From WLMZ01 sp037140375 (GTDB lineage: Bacteria > Actinomycetota > Acidimicrobiia > Acidimicrobiales > Ilumatobacteraceae), in the NCBI GenBank assembly GCA_037140375.1, contig JBAXER010000004.1, positions 1-64,000 on the forward strand: DNA of 64,000 nucleotides. The letters run 5' to 3'. Both the position numbers and the translations under genes were made by a program. This document shows positions 23,543 to 33,367 of this stretch, piece after piece. The notes beneath the pieces are model-generated. The model worked only from the letters and a program-made list of their open reading frames with translations, did not search any database and was not told where the DNA came from. Every line of letters begins with the position of its first letter. The first letter of the stretch is position 1.

Positions 23543-25473
23543 TTGTAGCTCCGAGTCGCGAGGTGGACAGTTTCAAATTCGAGTGGCTCAACATTGCGGA
23601 TCGCCGACATTGGGTCGCCGTTCCATTCCCATGCGGCCACATGGGCGAAGTTTTCGTCGTCGCGCTTAGCTTCGCCTTCGTCGTCTTGGTATTCGGTACG
23701 GAAGTGGCCGCCGCAGCTTTCGTTGCGCTCGAGCGCATCGCGGCACATGAGCATTCCGAGTTGGAAGAAGTCGTCGACACGACCGGCCTTCTCGAGGGTC
23801 TGGTTGATGCTGTCGCCATCGCCGGTAACGCGCAGATCGTTCTGGAACTCTTCGTACAGCGGTGGCAGATCGGCGAGGGCCTGCTTGAGGCCGGCCTCGG
23901 TGCGCTCCATTCCGCAGTTGTCCCAGATGATCTTGCCCAACTCACGGTGGAACCAATCGGGTGAACGCTTGCCGTTGGTGCCGAGGTAGCGGCTGTAACG
24001 GTCGCGGGCTTCTTGCTCGGCCAGCTTGAACGCTGGATGATCGGTGCCCGGAATCGGCTTGTTGAGCAACGGAGCAAGCTCGTTGCCGATGGTGTACGGC
24101 AACACGAAGTAACCATCGGCGAGACCCTGCATCAGCGCCGAAGCACCGAGGCGGTTTGCGCCGTGATCGCTGAAGTTGGCCTCGCCAGCGGCGTAGAGGC
24201 CGGGCACCGTGGTCTGCAGTTCATAGTCGACCCACAGGCCGCCCATCGTGTAGTGAGTGGCCGGGTAGATGCGCATTGGTGTGTCGTATGGGTTCTCGCC
24301 CGAGATGCGCTCGTACATCTCGAACAAGTTGCCGTAGCGCTCTTGCACCACGTCTTTGCCGAGGCGCTCGATGGCGGCTGCGAAGTCGAGGTTGACACCG
24401 TTCTTCAGTGGGCCAACACCGCGACCCGAATCGACGGCACGCTTCGCGGCACGTGACGCAATGTCGCGAGGCGCCAGGTTGCCGAAGCTCGGGTAGAGGC
24501 GCTCGAGCACGTAGTCGCGCTCGTTCTCGGGAATCTGTGCGGCTGGGCGGGCGTCGCCTGGGTTGAGCGGCACCCACACACGACCGTCGTTACGAAGCGA
24601 CTCGCTCATCAAGGTGAGCTTCGACTGCGTTGGGTCGCTTTGCGGAATGCACGTTGGGTGAATCTGGGTGTAGCACGGGTTAGCGAACATCGCTCCCTTG
24701 CGGTGGGCACGCCATGCAGCCGTCACGTTGCACTGCATTGCGTTGGTGCTGAGGAAGAACACGTTGCCGTATCCGCCCGTGGCCAACACCACTGCGTGAG
24801 CAGCGTGCGACTGAAGTTCGCCGGTGAGTAGGTCGCGAACCACGATGCCAGCGCAACGACCATCGACAACCACCGTGTCGACCAGTTCGGTGCGGTTGTA
24901 GAGGTTGACTCCACCAAGGCCCACTTGGCGAGCGAGTTGCTGATAGGCGCCGAGCAGCAACTGCTGGCCGGTCTGACCACGCGCATAAAACGTGCGGCTG
25001 ACCTGTGCGCCGCCGAAGCTGCGGTTGTCGAGCAAGCCGCCGTATTCGCGCGCGAAGGGCACACCTTGCGCAACCATCTGGTCGATGATGTCGACGCTGA
25101 CTTCGGCGAGGCGATGCACGTTGCCTTCGCGAGCGCGGAAGTCGCCGCCCTTAATGGTGTCGTAGAACAAGCGGTGCACGCTGTCGCCATCGCCGCGATA
25201 GTTCTTGGCTGCGTTGATGCCGCCCTGAGCCGCAATCGAGTGGGCACGACGAGGTGAGTCGTGGAACGTGAAGGCATCGACCTGGTAACCCAACTCGGCG
25301 AGCGTGGCCGCAGCCGACGCACCCGCAAGTCCGGTACCGATCACGATGATCTTGAACTTGCGCTTGTTGTTGGGGTTCACCAACTTCATGTCTTCTTTAA
25401 AGTTATTCCACTTGTCGGCGATGGGGCCTTCGGGAACCTTGGAGTTGAGGCGGGGGTCAGTTGCAGTAGTCAT
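23539..25473 (-). CDS. sdhA: Succinate dehydrogenase/fumarate reductase flavoprotein subunit
   Basis: Catalytic FAD subunit (644 aa) oxidising succinate to fumarate. The dinucleotide motif is VIGTGLAGASAAATLAELG, the covalent FAD His lies in APRRAHSIAAQGGINAA-like context (RRAHSIAAQGG), and the active-site HPTCIP and RLGASALMQGLADG segments are present. The length and sequence style match the Bacillus/mycobacterial type-B SdhA. It lies between sdhC and sdhB in the order C-A-B. Confidence 0.94.
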   Translation of the reverse strand: MTTATDPRLNSKVPEGPIADKWNNFKEDMKLVNPNNKRKFKIIVIGTGLAGASAAATLAELGYQVDAFTFHDSPRRAHSIAAQGGINAAKNYRGDGDSVHRLFYDTIKGGDFRAREGNVHRLAEVSVDIIDQMVAQGVPFAREYGGLLDNRSFGGAQVSRTFYARGQTGQQLLLGAYQQLARQVGLGGVNLYNRTELVDTVVVDGRCAGIVVRDLLTGELQSHAAHAVVLATGGYGNVFFLSTNAMQCNVTAAWRAHRKGAMFANPCYTQIHPTCIPQSDPTQSKLTLMSESLRNDGRVWVPLNPGDARPAAQIPENERDYVLERLYPSFGNLAPRDIASRAAKRAVDSGRGVGPLKNGVNLDFAAAIERLGKDVVQERYGNLFEMYERISGENPYDTPMRIYPATHYTMGGLWVDYELQTTVPGLYAAGEANFSDHGANRLGASALMQGLADGYFVLPYTIGNELAPLLNKPIPGTDHPAFKLAEQEARDRYSRYLGTNGKRSPDWFHRELGKIIWDNCGMERTEAGLKQALADLPPLYEEFQNDLRVTGDGDSINQTLEKAGRVDDFFQLGMLMCRDALERNESCGGHFRTEYQDDEGEAKRDDENFAHVAAWEWNGDPMSAIRNVEPLEFETVHLATRSYK

Positions 25474-25479
25474 GGGTCC

Positions 25480-26253
25480 TCACTGACCAACGATGCCGGC
25501 GAGCACGGCAATGGGAAACGACACGTTGCCAACGACAACGATGGTGGCAATGGCCGTGGCAAGCCAGCGTCGCCACTTGTTAAAGCGAGGGTTGCTCCAG
25601 CCGATGCTCTGGAACAAGCTCCAGACACCGTGGAACAGGTGGGTTCCGAGCGCGATGTTGGCAACGATGTAGAGCAGCGCCACCGGTGGGCGCTCGAAGC
25701 TGCGAACCACGTTGCCGTAGGCGTCGCCACGAACGAAGACACCATCGGCCGTGGTGGTGCCCAGCGCATTGGCCGTGCCCCACGTGAGGTCGGCGAGATG
25801 CCAGAACACGAAGAGGAACACGATGATGCCAGTCCAGCGCATGGTACGGCTGGCGAACGTGGCCACTTGGTAGTCACGAGGCGACTGGTACTTCACCGAT
25901 CGCGCCCCACGGTTGAGCAACGTGAGGCCGTAGGCGGCATGAACGTGCAGCACCACAGCACCGAGCAACCCTGCGCGAAGGATCCACAAAAATACCGTGC
26001 GCGGCAGGATGGGCACGAGGAGCTCGCGGAGGAACTCGGCGTAGTGATTGAAGTCCTCTTTGCCGAGGTACATCTTCAAGTTGCCGATCATGTGGGTGAT
26101 CACAAAACCGATGAGGAGTACACCGGTGATCGCCATCACGTACTTCTTGCCAACGGCAGTTGAGTACAGGTCGAGCAAGAACGGCTTGCGCTTCTTGGCC
26201 CGATGAGCGGTACCCGTGACCGGGCCTCGCGTCGTGTTCGTTGTCTGTGCCAT
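25480..26253 (-). CDS. sdhC: Succinate dehydrogenase cytochrome b558-type subunit
   Basis: Membrane anchor of complex II (257 aa) with five hydrophobic helices and several His in or near helices (FVITHMIGN, VVLHVHAAYG, VFWHLADL, GTHLFHGVWSL), which fits a di-haem type-B anchor that needs no SdhD. The first 40 residues are basic and cytoplasmic. ATG 26253 has a leader with GAAAGG upstream, in contrast to the leaderless starts common here. It begins the sdhCAB operon and is divergent to hppA. Confidence 0.92.
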   Translation of the reverse strand: MAQTTNTTRGPVTGTAHRAKKRKPFLLDLYSTAVGKKYVMAITGVLLIGFVITHMIGNLKMYLGKEDFNHYAEFLRELLVPILPRTVFLWILRAGLLGAVVLHVHAAYGLTLLNRGARSVKYQSPRDYQVATFASRTMRWTGIIVFLFVFWHLADLTWGTANALGTTTADGVFVRGDAYGNVVRSFERPPVALLYIVANIALGTHLFHGVWSLFQSIGWSNPRFNKWRRWLATAIATIVVVGNVSFPIAVLAGIVGQ

Positions 26254-26471
26254 CAGATGGGGACGGCCTTTCGTGGATCGGTTATCCGCTGCTCAAAGTG
26301 GAGCACACCTGACCGTAGTCCTCGGGGCACGGTGGATGATAAATCGCAGACTGGATTGTGTTTCACACGACCGTTTCGTCGCTCACCCGGTTTATTCCCT
26401 ACACTCTTGCCGTTCCCATCAATGGCTCGTGCAATCTGGTGCGCGCCCACACTCAGGACAAAGGTTCACCC

Positions 26472-28784
26472 GTGTCAGGAATCCTCGCCGAAGGCGGCTA
26501 TCAGGAATTTGCACTCAAGGGCGGCGAATGGGCAGTACTACTGCTTTCCGTCGGCGCTGCACTCATCGCTCTCGCCGTTGGGCTCTTCCTTGCGAAGAGT
26601 GTCATGGCTGCAGATGCAGGCTCACCCAAAATGCAAGAGATTGCCAAAGCAATTCAAGAAGGCGCCGCTGCTTATCTCAGGCGTCAGTTCAAGACCATTG
26701 GCGTCATCTTGGTGCCACTGGCAATCATCGTGTTCGTCACCTCCAAGGCCATCATCAAGGCCGACGGCACTGAGGCGCTCGGATTTGCGCAAACTGGCCT
26801 GTGGCGCACGGTGGCGTTCATCCTCGGATGTTTCGCATCGGGCTTTACCGGTTATATCGGTATGACCCTCGCCACCCGAGGCAACGTGCGCACCGCCGCC
26901 GCTGCCCTCACCAACAGCATGCCGAAGGCACTCGACGTCGCCTTCCGCACTGGTGGAGTCGCCGGCATGTTCACCGTGGGCCTCGGCCTGCTTGGTGCAA
27001 CCGGCATCATCATGATCTTCCAGAACAGCGCCTCGGTCATCCTGATCGGCTTCGGCTTTGGCGGCTCGCTGCTCGCCCTGTTCCTGCGCGTTGGTGGTGG
27101 CATCTTCACCAAGGCTGCCGACGTTGGCGCCGACTTGGTCGGCAAGGTCGAAGCCGGTATCCCCGAAGACGACCCACGCAACCCGGCAACCATTGCCGAC
27201 AACGTGGGCGACAACGTGGGCGACTGCGCCGGTATGGCCGCCGACTTGTTCGAGAGCTACGAGGTCACCCTCGTTGCCTCGATCATCTTGGGTGTTGCAG
27301 CCTTCAAGTCGATTGACGCCAACCCGGCCCTCGGCTTGATCTTCCCGCTCGCCGCTCGCGCCATTGGCGTGGTTGCGTCGATCATCGGCATCTTCTTCGT
27401 GAAGGCCAAAGAGGGCGAGACCAACGCCCTCAAGCCAATCAACCGTGGCTTCTTGGTGGCCGGCACGCTCACCCTCATCGGCACGCTCATCGTGGCGCTG
27501 GCTTACGTCGGCAACGACAAGAGCAACGCTGGCTGGAAATGCTTCGGTGCCGTGGCCATTGGCCTTGTGCTTGCTCAGCTCATCAGCCGCCTCACCGAGT
27601 ACTACACCGCAACGCACTTCACCCCGGTGAAGGAAATCGCCGAAAGCGCCGAGACGGGCCCAGCCACTGTTGTGCTCGCCGGTACCGCCAGCGGCATGGA
27701 GAGCTCGGTCTACGCCATCATCGCCATCGCAATCGCCTTGGGCGCAGCGCTGGTGCTGGGCGACGGCAACCTGCAGTTCTCGTTCTACCTCGTCGCCCTG
27801 TGCGGCATGGGCATGTTGGCAACCACCGGCATCATCGTGGCCGAGGACACCTTCGGTCCCGTCAGCGACAACGCTGCCGGCATCGCCGAAATGTCGGGCG
27901 AGTTCCACGGCGAAGCCGAGCGCATCATGGTCAGCCTCGACGCCGTGGGTAACACCACAAAGGCAGTCACCAAGGGCTTCGCCATCGGCTCAGCGGTTAT
28001 CGCCGCCGTGGCCTTGTTCGCCAGTTTTATTGAGACCGCAGCAGACGAGACGCTCACCAAGGACGTCATCGATGCCGCACTCAAGACGCAGCGCGGCGTG
28101 TTCGACCTGATCCCAATCAACGTTGCCGACCCGAAGATCTTCATCGGCTTGCTCATCGGCGGCGCCGTGCCGTTCATGTTCAGCGCCTTGGCCATTCGCG
28201 CCGTCGGCCGCACAGCCGGTGTCGTCGTGCAAGAAGTTCGCAAGCAGTTCGCCGACGGCAAGATCATGCGTGGCGAAAAGGAGCCCGAGTACGGCCCAGT
28301 CATCGACATCTGCACCGAGGCATCGTTGCGTGAGCTCACCACCCCAGCTTTGCTGGCAGTGCTCACACCAGTGATCGTCGGCTTCGGCATCGACTTCAAG
28401 GCCCTCGGCGCATTCTTGGCCGCGGTCATCTTGGTCGGTCAGCTCATGGCTAACTACTTGTCAAACGCCGGTGGCGCTTGGGACAACGCCAAGAAGTACA
28501 TCGAAGACGGCAACCACGGCGGCAAGGGCAGCGATGCTCACAAGGCAGCCGTTATCGGCGACACCGTTGGTGACCCATTCAAGGACACCGCCGGCCCAGC
28601 GCTGAACCCACTCATCAAGGTGATGAACCTGGTCTCGTTGCTCATCCTGCCCGCCATCATCGGCCTGCAGCACAACGACGGTGCCCGCTTCTCGATTGCG
28701 GCCGCAGCGTTGGTCGCCCTCATTGGAGCCATCATCTACAGCTCACGTCAGAGCAACACCATTGGTGGCGCCCTCAAGGCATAG
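26472..28784 (+). CDS. hppA: Membrane-bound proton-pumping pyrophosphatase
   Basis: Couples pyrophosphate hydrolysis to ion pumping across the inner membrane (770 aa, about 16 helices). Pyrophosphate-binding motifs are DVGADLVGKVEAG, IPEDDPRNPATIADNVGDN and the C-terminal VIGDTVGDPFKDTAGPALN. The K+-dependence site reads GNTTKAVTKG, with Lys where K+-dependent enzymes have Ala, so it should be a K+-independent H+-pump. GTG 26472 has AAAGG about 8 nt upstream and is chosen over a longer frame. A TACACT hexamer near 26400 may be its -10. A strong terminator follows. Confidence 0.95.
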   Translation: MSGILAEGGYQEFALKGGEWAVLLLSVGAALIALAVGLFLAKSVMAADAGSPKMQEIAKAIQEGAAAYLRRQFKTIGVILVPLAIIVFVTSKAIIKADGTEALGFAQTGLWRTVAFILGCFASGFTGYIGMTLATRGNVRTAAAALTNSMPKALDVAFRTGGVAGMFTVGLGLLGATGIIMIFQNSASVILIGFGFGGSLLALFLRVGGGIFTKAADVGADLVGKVEAGIPEDDPRNPATIADNVGDNVGDCAGMAADLFESYEVTLVASIILGVAAFKSIDANPALGLIFPLAARAIGVVASIIGIFFVKAKEGETNALKPINRGFLVAGTLTLIGTLIVALAYVGNDKSNAGWKCFGAVAIGLVLAQLISRLTEYYTATHFTPVKEIAESAETGPATVVLAGTASGMESSVYAIIAIAIALGAALVLGDGNLQFSFYLVALCGMGMLATTGIIVAEDTFGPVSDNAAGIAEMSGEFHGEAERIMVSLDAVGNTTKAVTKGFAIGSAVIAAVALFASFIETAADETLTKDVIDAALKTQRGVFDLIPINVADPKIFIGLLIGGAVPFMFSALAIRAVGRTAGVVVQEVRKQFADGKIMRGEKEPEYGPVIDICTEASLRELTTPALLAVLTPVIVGFGIDFKALGAFLAAVILVGQLMANYLSNAGGAWDNAKKYIEDGNHGGKGSDAHKAAVIGDTVGDPFKDTAGPALNPLIKVMNLVSLLILPAIIGLQHNDGARFSIAAAALVALIGAIIYSSRQSNTIGGALKA

Positions 28785-28824
28785 CTCAACCGCCCTTCGG
28801 GGCAACAACAATTCAGAACTGCAC

Positions 28825-28860
28825 AGCTGCCCGGACCACGTGTCCGGGCAGCTTTGTTTT
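28825..28860 (+). terminator. Rho-independent terminator after hppA
   Basis: AGCTGCCCGGAC pairs with GTCCGGGCAGCT around a short loop, followed by TTTGTTTT. It isolates hppA from the DedA gene, whose own -10 begins 8 bp later. Confidence 0.9.
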
Positions 28861-28880
28861 GGGGCGCTAGGTTGGCGGCC

Positions 28881-29504
28881 GTGCTTGCCCTCTTCAACAT
28901 CGAATCATGGATCCAAAACGGCGGACTACTGCTTCTCGCAGCCATCGTGTTCGCCGAGTCCGGCCTCTTCATCGGCTTCTTCCTGCCGGGCGACTCGTTG
29001 TTGTTCATCGCCGGTTTCTTCACGGCGTCTTCCGCCGTCGACAACTCATTCCACCACTCGCTGTTGGTTACCGCCAGCGTTGTGGTGGTGGCCGCGATTG
29101 CGGGCGATCAGGTGGGCTACATGTTTGGCCGCAAGGTTGGGCCGTCGCTCTTTACCCGACCCGAAAGCCGTTTGTTCAAGCCCGCCCATGTCGAACGAGC
29201 ACATGCATTTCTTGAGCACCATGGCACGAAGACAATCGTGATGGCCCGCTTCGTTCCGGTGGTGCGCACCTTTGCCCCCATCGTGGCCGGCATCGGCAAC
29301 ATGCGCTATCGCACCTTCGTTGTGTTCAACGTGCTCGGTGGCCTGCTGTGGGGCGGCGGACTCACCACGCTGGGCCACTTCTTGGGCGATGTCGACGTCG
29401 TGAAGAACAATGTCGAGGTGGCCAGCGTGGCCATTGTGGTGCTGTCGTTGGTTCCGGTTGGCCTCGAGTTCTTGCGCCATCGCCGAGCCTCCGCTGCAGG
29501 CTGA
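28881..29504 (+). CDS. DedA-family membrane protein (SNARE-associated fold)
   Basis: A 207-aa inner-membrane protein of the DedA family, whose members are thought to flip or recycle undecaprenyl phosphate or other lipids. Motifs are FIGFFLPGDSLLFIAGFF near the start and the conserved ARFVPVVRTFAPIVAG with GNMRYRTF. The GTG at 28881 is supported by TAGGTT 7 nt upstream; a TTG further up would lie inside the hppA terminator. The exact substrate is unknown. Confidence 0.9.
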   Translation: MLALFNIESWIQNGGLLLLAAIVFAESGLFIGFFLPGDSLLFIAGFFTASSAVDNSFHHSLLVTASVVVVAAIAGDQVGYMFGRKVGPSLFTRPESRLFKPAHVERAHAFLEHHGTKTIVMARFVPVVRTFAPIVAGIGNMRYRTFVVFNVLGGLLWGGGLTTLGHFLGDVDVVKNNVEVASVAIVVLSLVPVGLEFLRHRRASAAG

Positions 29505-29515
29505 GCAACCACTCG

Positions 29516-32500
29516 CTAACCGGCACCGAAACTCACGTTGAGGTCCACCACCACGTGGGCGGGCACCGAGGAGAACACGCATATCTGCGAGCTCGCGCTC
29601 ACCGCAACGGTGACCGCCTCGGCCACTGTCTGACCCGCAACAAAGTTCACGTTCGAAACGAACGGAGGTGTCGCGGTGCACGGGTAGGCCGTCACGAATC
29701 CGGCCGACTCTGGTTCTGTGACCGTTATGTTCAGCGTGACAGCAGTGGCTTGCGCTGGCACGGCCACGTGCAGCACGGCACCGCCGCCGCCAAGCCTGTT
29801 GCCGTTCGTTGAACCGGTGATCTGACGGGTGTCTGCCAGACGCTCAACCTGACCCGAGATTGGCACGCCGGTGCCTGCGCTTGGCGAGAAGTCGGCCATG
29901 ACATCAACCACGAGGTGCGTGGGGGCCGACGTATACAAACAGATCGTTCCCAACGCGCCCACGGCAGACGTTGCCGGAGTCGACACCGTTTGACCCGCCG
30001 CAAAGTTCACGTTCGATGCCCACGGTCGAGCTCCGCCGCACGGATACACGGTGACGAAGCCGGCCCAACCAGGTTCGGTAACGGTCACGCTGAGTACGAC
30101 CGCAGTTGCATCGGGGGCCACACCACCAACACCAGCCACGACCAGTTCATGAACAGCCCCCGCAGGGAACTTTGCACCTGACGAGACCCGGCTATCGAGC
30201 AGCCTCGTCGGCGTAAACGCATGCAGGGCGCCTGAGCCCGACGCCGAACTCCACGCGCCGTCTACGTCGATCACAACGTGGGTGGCAACCGACGTGTAGA
30301 CGCACACGCGACCGTTGGCGCCCACGAAAACGCTTGCCGCATTCGACACTGTGAGGCCCGGCACGAAGTTGAGATTCGACGACCACGGCCGACTGCTGCC
30401 GCACGGATACACCGTGATGAAACCACTTCCGTCGGAGTCGGTGGCGGTAACGCTGAGCAACACGGCGATTGCATCCGAGGGGATACCCGAGCGACCGACC
30501 ATCAACAGTTCATGATCTGACCCCGCTGGATACTTCGCTGCGCCGTCGCGGGTGTCGAGTAATCGCGCCGGAGTCATCGCGACAAATCCGTAGAGGGACA
30601 TCGAGCCAACGAACTGATGGCTCACCGACCCCTTTGCATTGGTTGCCGTGACCGTGAAATCAAAGGCACCTCCGGGGGCAGCAACAATGCCAGCGATAGC
30701 TCCGGTCACCACGTTCAGCGAGAGGCCTGCCGGCAGCGATCCAGCCGTCACCGAATAGGTAGGCGCGGGGATAGCCGCCGCGGCAAGACCATCGGCAAAC
30801 GACTCGCCAATCGTCATTGTGGCCAACGTGACATCGGTCCATGTGGGCGCCTGATACACGGTGCCTACGAAGCGGTACTCGACATGACCCAATGAGTTCG
30901 ATGCCCTCAGGGTCACGTCGAACCCACCGCCCGGCGCCGAAGGTGTGCCAGTAACTGCACCGGTCGTTGCATTCAGCGTCAACCCAGTCGGCAACGCGCG
31001 CGCAATCACCGAATAGGTAGGCGCCGGGAGCCCTGCTGCGCCGACGCCGTCGTCGAACGCTGCGCCAACGAGCATCTCGGCCAGCACTACATCGCTCCAC
31101 ACGGGCGACTGGTACACGCTGCCAACGAACGCTTGCTCGACCGCGCCACTCACGTTGCTCGCCGCGACGGTAAACGTGAACGCGCCAGAGGCCGAGGGCA
31201 AACCGGTAATCGCACCCGTCGTTGCGTTCAGCCACAGCCCTATTGGCAACGCTCCAAACAAAACCGCATACGTAGGCGCCATCACGCCCGAGGCTGAAAC
31301 GCCGTCAGCAAACGACGTTCCAACCACAACCTGACCAAGCGTCACGTCGATCCAGGCGGGTGCCTCAAATACGTAACCGGTGAACTGATGCGACGTTGCA
31401 TCGCCAATGCCGTTGGCTGCCCGCACCGTGAAATCAAACGCTCCACCAGGCGTGCTTGGGGTACCGGTGACGCTGCCACTGGTCGCGTTGAGCAATAGTC
31501 CACTCGGCAGTGCTCCGTCAGTAAGCGAATAGGTGGGGTTGGGCATGCCGGCGGCTAACACTGCGTCGGCGAACAGCGTGCCGACGACCATCTGGCCGAG
31601 CACCACATCGGTCCACTGCGGGGATTCGTCAACCGTGCCCGTGAAGTCGTGGGCTACCGAGCCCGACAGGTTGGCGGCGGTGATCGTGAAGGCGAATGCG
31701 CCGGAATGCGACGGGGTGCCTGTGACCGCTCCGGTCGACTCAGCCAGCGACAGGCCTATCGGTAACGCGCCGGCCGTGACTGCGTAGGTGGGCGGCAACA
31801 CTCCCGAGGCCGCCACGGCATCGGTGAAGGCGACGCCAACAACCATCGCACCGAGCGCGGTGTCGGTCCATGCCGGGCGTTGTGGAGTGGTGAACGACAC
31901 GATGGCGCCGTTGACAGTGCCGACCGCGTTCGTGGCTGACACTCGGAAGTAATACGTGGTTCCGGTGGCCAAGCTCGCAAGGTCCAGCGACACCGACGTG
32001 TCCGCTATTCCGAGCACCGGAGATTCAGTGGCAGCCGCGGCAATGCAGCCCGCAAGATCTGGCGCTGTGCCCCAGCAAAATGCCACGGTGGTGTCTGCAG
32101 AGCGAGCGTTCACGGTGCCGTGCAGGGTGGCTGCAGTATCGCCGATGCCTGAAGCGGCCAGCGTGGTCACTGTTGGAACATCAGCAACGTGGATGGCCAC
32201 GGTGGTCGACGCGCTCGTGGCCGGACTCGGCTGAGTGTCTACCGCGACATACGTGAAGCTGTCGTCGCCCACGAAGGTGGCAAGGGTTGGCGTATATGTA
32301 AACGACCCGGTTGAGCCAGCGCCAACGGCCATCGTCACCTCGCCGTGCGACGCTGCGGTGAACGAACTCACTTCGAGCGCAGAACCACCATCGTCGTTAT
32401 CGAGCACGCCCGCCGGAGTAGAGCCAGCCGTTGCCACAAAGGTGTGGCCCGCTGTCGCCGAGTACGTGTCGGGGTTGGCGATCGGGGCCGCATACGGACT

Positions 32501-33334
32501 CAACGCTGCGGGGCACGAAGCGCCATCGCCTTGGACAGACATGTCGACCAGCGAGGCAACAAGCACCGCAGTGGTTGATGCTGGCGAGGCCAATGAATAC
32601 AGGCGATGTTGGGTATCCCTGAAGAAATACAGCGCGCCGCTGGAGTCGCTCCATGCGCTACTGAATCGTTCTCGAGGAGAAGCGCCAGTGATCGACGTGG
32701 CGAATGCGAACATTGCCGTTGTCACCCCAGACCCATCGATGGTCAGCGTTGCGGTGTACAGGATGCTTCCATTGAAGCCGTAGGCCACATCGCCAAGCAC
32801 GACAATGTCGAGCGCTCGGGCGAAGTCCCACGCAACACCATCAACAAGCACCGGGGTTGCGACTCGAGTCTCGACGTTGATGTCGAACCAGTTGTCTGCG
32901 CTGTTGTAAACCAGCAAGTGTCCGCTGCTGGTGAAGTCTCCACCCTGAGGCTGATACACCGGCGGGGTGATTGGGCCGACATCGGTAAACACACCTGCGC
33001 TGTCGATTCTGTACAGGTCGCTCAATGATGCGGCCGTGCTCACCACGCCGTAGATCGAGTTGTCTTGGGTGCGATAACCAATGGCGTTGAGATCGCCCAC
33101 CGCAATCGTGTCCGACCCGATGGCGGTGTAGTCGCTGGTCGCCGGAGCAACGGCGTAGAAGTGGTTCGCCGACACCTGAAAGAAGCCTCGCGGGCAAACG
33201 GGCACCCCGTCGGCAAACGCTTGCGGCACGGCCGAAGCGGCCACGCCCACGATCATCACGACGTTTGCTGCGAGCAGCAGCATCGCTGCGACGCGAGCAA
33301 CAACGAGTAGGGGCTGTGCTCGGCGGTGGTTCAC
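29516..33334 (-). CDS. Large secreted surface protein with Ig-like and C-terminal repeats
   Basis: A 1272-aa exported protein. Signal peptide at about 1-42 (hydrophobic AMLLLAANVVMIVGVAA, cleavage near QAFA). Residues 43-280 form a DUF6923-like beta-propeller-type domain. A cadherin-like unit with DNDDGGSALEV and TFVGDDSFTYVAVD, and an FN3-like unit, follow. Then come five putative-Ig repeats of about 85 aa, each with WTDV-LG-MVVG and LPTGLTLNATTGAVTGTPS-type cores, and three C-terminal repeats of about 115 aa with RLLDTR, GFVTVYPCG and THVVIDV marks. There is no LPXTG or transmembrane anchor. It is probably an adhesin or surface-layer-like protein. The GTG start abuts a ribosome-site hairpin. 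Confidence 0.85.
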   Translation of the reverse strand: MNHRRAQPLLVVARVAAMLLLAANVVMIVGVAASAVPQAFADGVPVCPRGFFQVSANHFYAVAPATSDYTAIGSDTIAVGDLNAIGYRTQDNSIYGVVSTAASLSDLYRIDSAGVFTDVGPITPPVYQPQGGDFTSSGHLLVYNSADNWFDINVETRVATPVLVDGVAWDFARALDIVVLGDVAYGFNGSILYTATLTIDGSGVTTAMFAFATSITGASPRERFSSAWSDSSGALYFFRDTQHRLYSLASPASTTAVLVASLVDMSVQGDGASCPAALSPYAAPIANPDTYSATAGHTFVATAGSTPAGVLDNDDGGSALEVSSFTAASHGEVTMAVGAGSTGSFTYTPTLATFVGDDSFTYVAVDTQPSPATSASTTVAIHVADVPTVTTLAASGIGDTAATLHGTVNARSADTTVAFCWGTAPDLAGCIAAAATESPVLGIADTSVSLDLASLATGTTYYFRVSATNAVGTVNGAIVSFTTPQRPAWTDTALGAMVVGVAFTDAVAASGVLPPTYAVTAGALPIGLSLAESTGAVTGTPSHSGAFAFTITAANLSGSVAHDFTGTVDESPQWTDVVLGQMVVGTLFADAVLAAGMPNPTYSLTDGALPSGLLLNATSGSVTGTPSTPGGAFDFTVRAANGIGDATSHQFTGYVFEAPAWIDVTLGQVVVGTSFADGVSASGVMAPTYAVLFGALPIGLWLNATTGAITGLPSASGAFTFTVAASNVSGAVEQAFVGSVYQSPVWSDVVLAEMLVGAAFDDGVGAAGLPAPTYSVIARALPTGLTLNATTGAVTGTPSAPGGGFDVTLRASNSLGHVEYRFVGTVYQAPTWTDVTLATMTIGESFADGLAAAAIPAPTYSVTAGSLPAGLSLNVVTGAIAGIVAAPGGAFDFTVTATNAKGSVSHQFVGSMSLYGFVAMTPARLLDTRDGAAKYPAGSDHELLMVGRSGIPSDAIAVLLSVTATDSDGSGFITVYPCGSSRPWSSNLNFVPGLTVSNAASVFVGANGRVCVYTSVATHVVIDVDGAWSSASGSGALHAFTPTRLLDSRVSSGAKFPAGAVHELVVAGVGGVAPDATAVVLSVTVTEPGWAGFVTVYPCGGARPWASNVNFAAGQTVSTPATSAVGALGTICLYTSAPTHLVVDVMADFSPSAGTGVPISGQVERLADTRQITGSTNGNRLGGGGAVLHVAVPAQATAVTLNITVTEPESAGFVTAYPCTATPPFVSNVNFVAGQTVAEAVTVAVSASSQICVFSSVPAHVVVDLNVSFGAG

Positions 33335-33363
33335 GACATCTCCTCGCGGAGTTTGGAGATGTC
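33335..33363 (-). promoter_or_regulatory. Hairpin that contains the ribosome site of the surface protein
   Basis: GACATCTCC (33335-33343) and GGAGATGTC (33355-33363) are perfect 9-bp arms with an 11-nt loop, abutting the GTG start. On the mRNA the purine-rich loop edge and arm GAGGAGATGTC hold the Shine-Dalgarno, so the stem could mask it until melted or bound. Confidence 0.6.
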
Positions 33364-33367
33364 AGTA

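Noticed and set aside
22754..26253. Fumarate reductase instead of succinate dehydrogenase
   Set aside because: Type-B complexes of this layout are usually SDH in aerobes, and full TCA genes are nearby; sequence alone cannot exclude reversible use.
26464..26471. GTTCACCC next to the hppA start as a second PHO box
   Set aside because: Only a single half-unit, with no repeat at 11 bp, and it overlaps the ribosome-site region.
26622..27908. 428-aa minus-strand open frame
   Set aside because: Antisense shadow of hppA; no domain and low-complexity composition.
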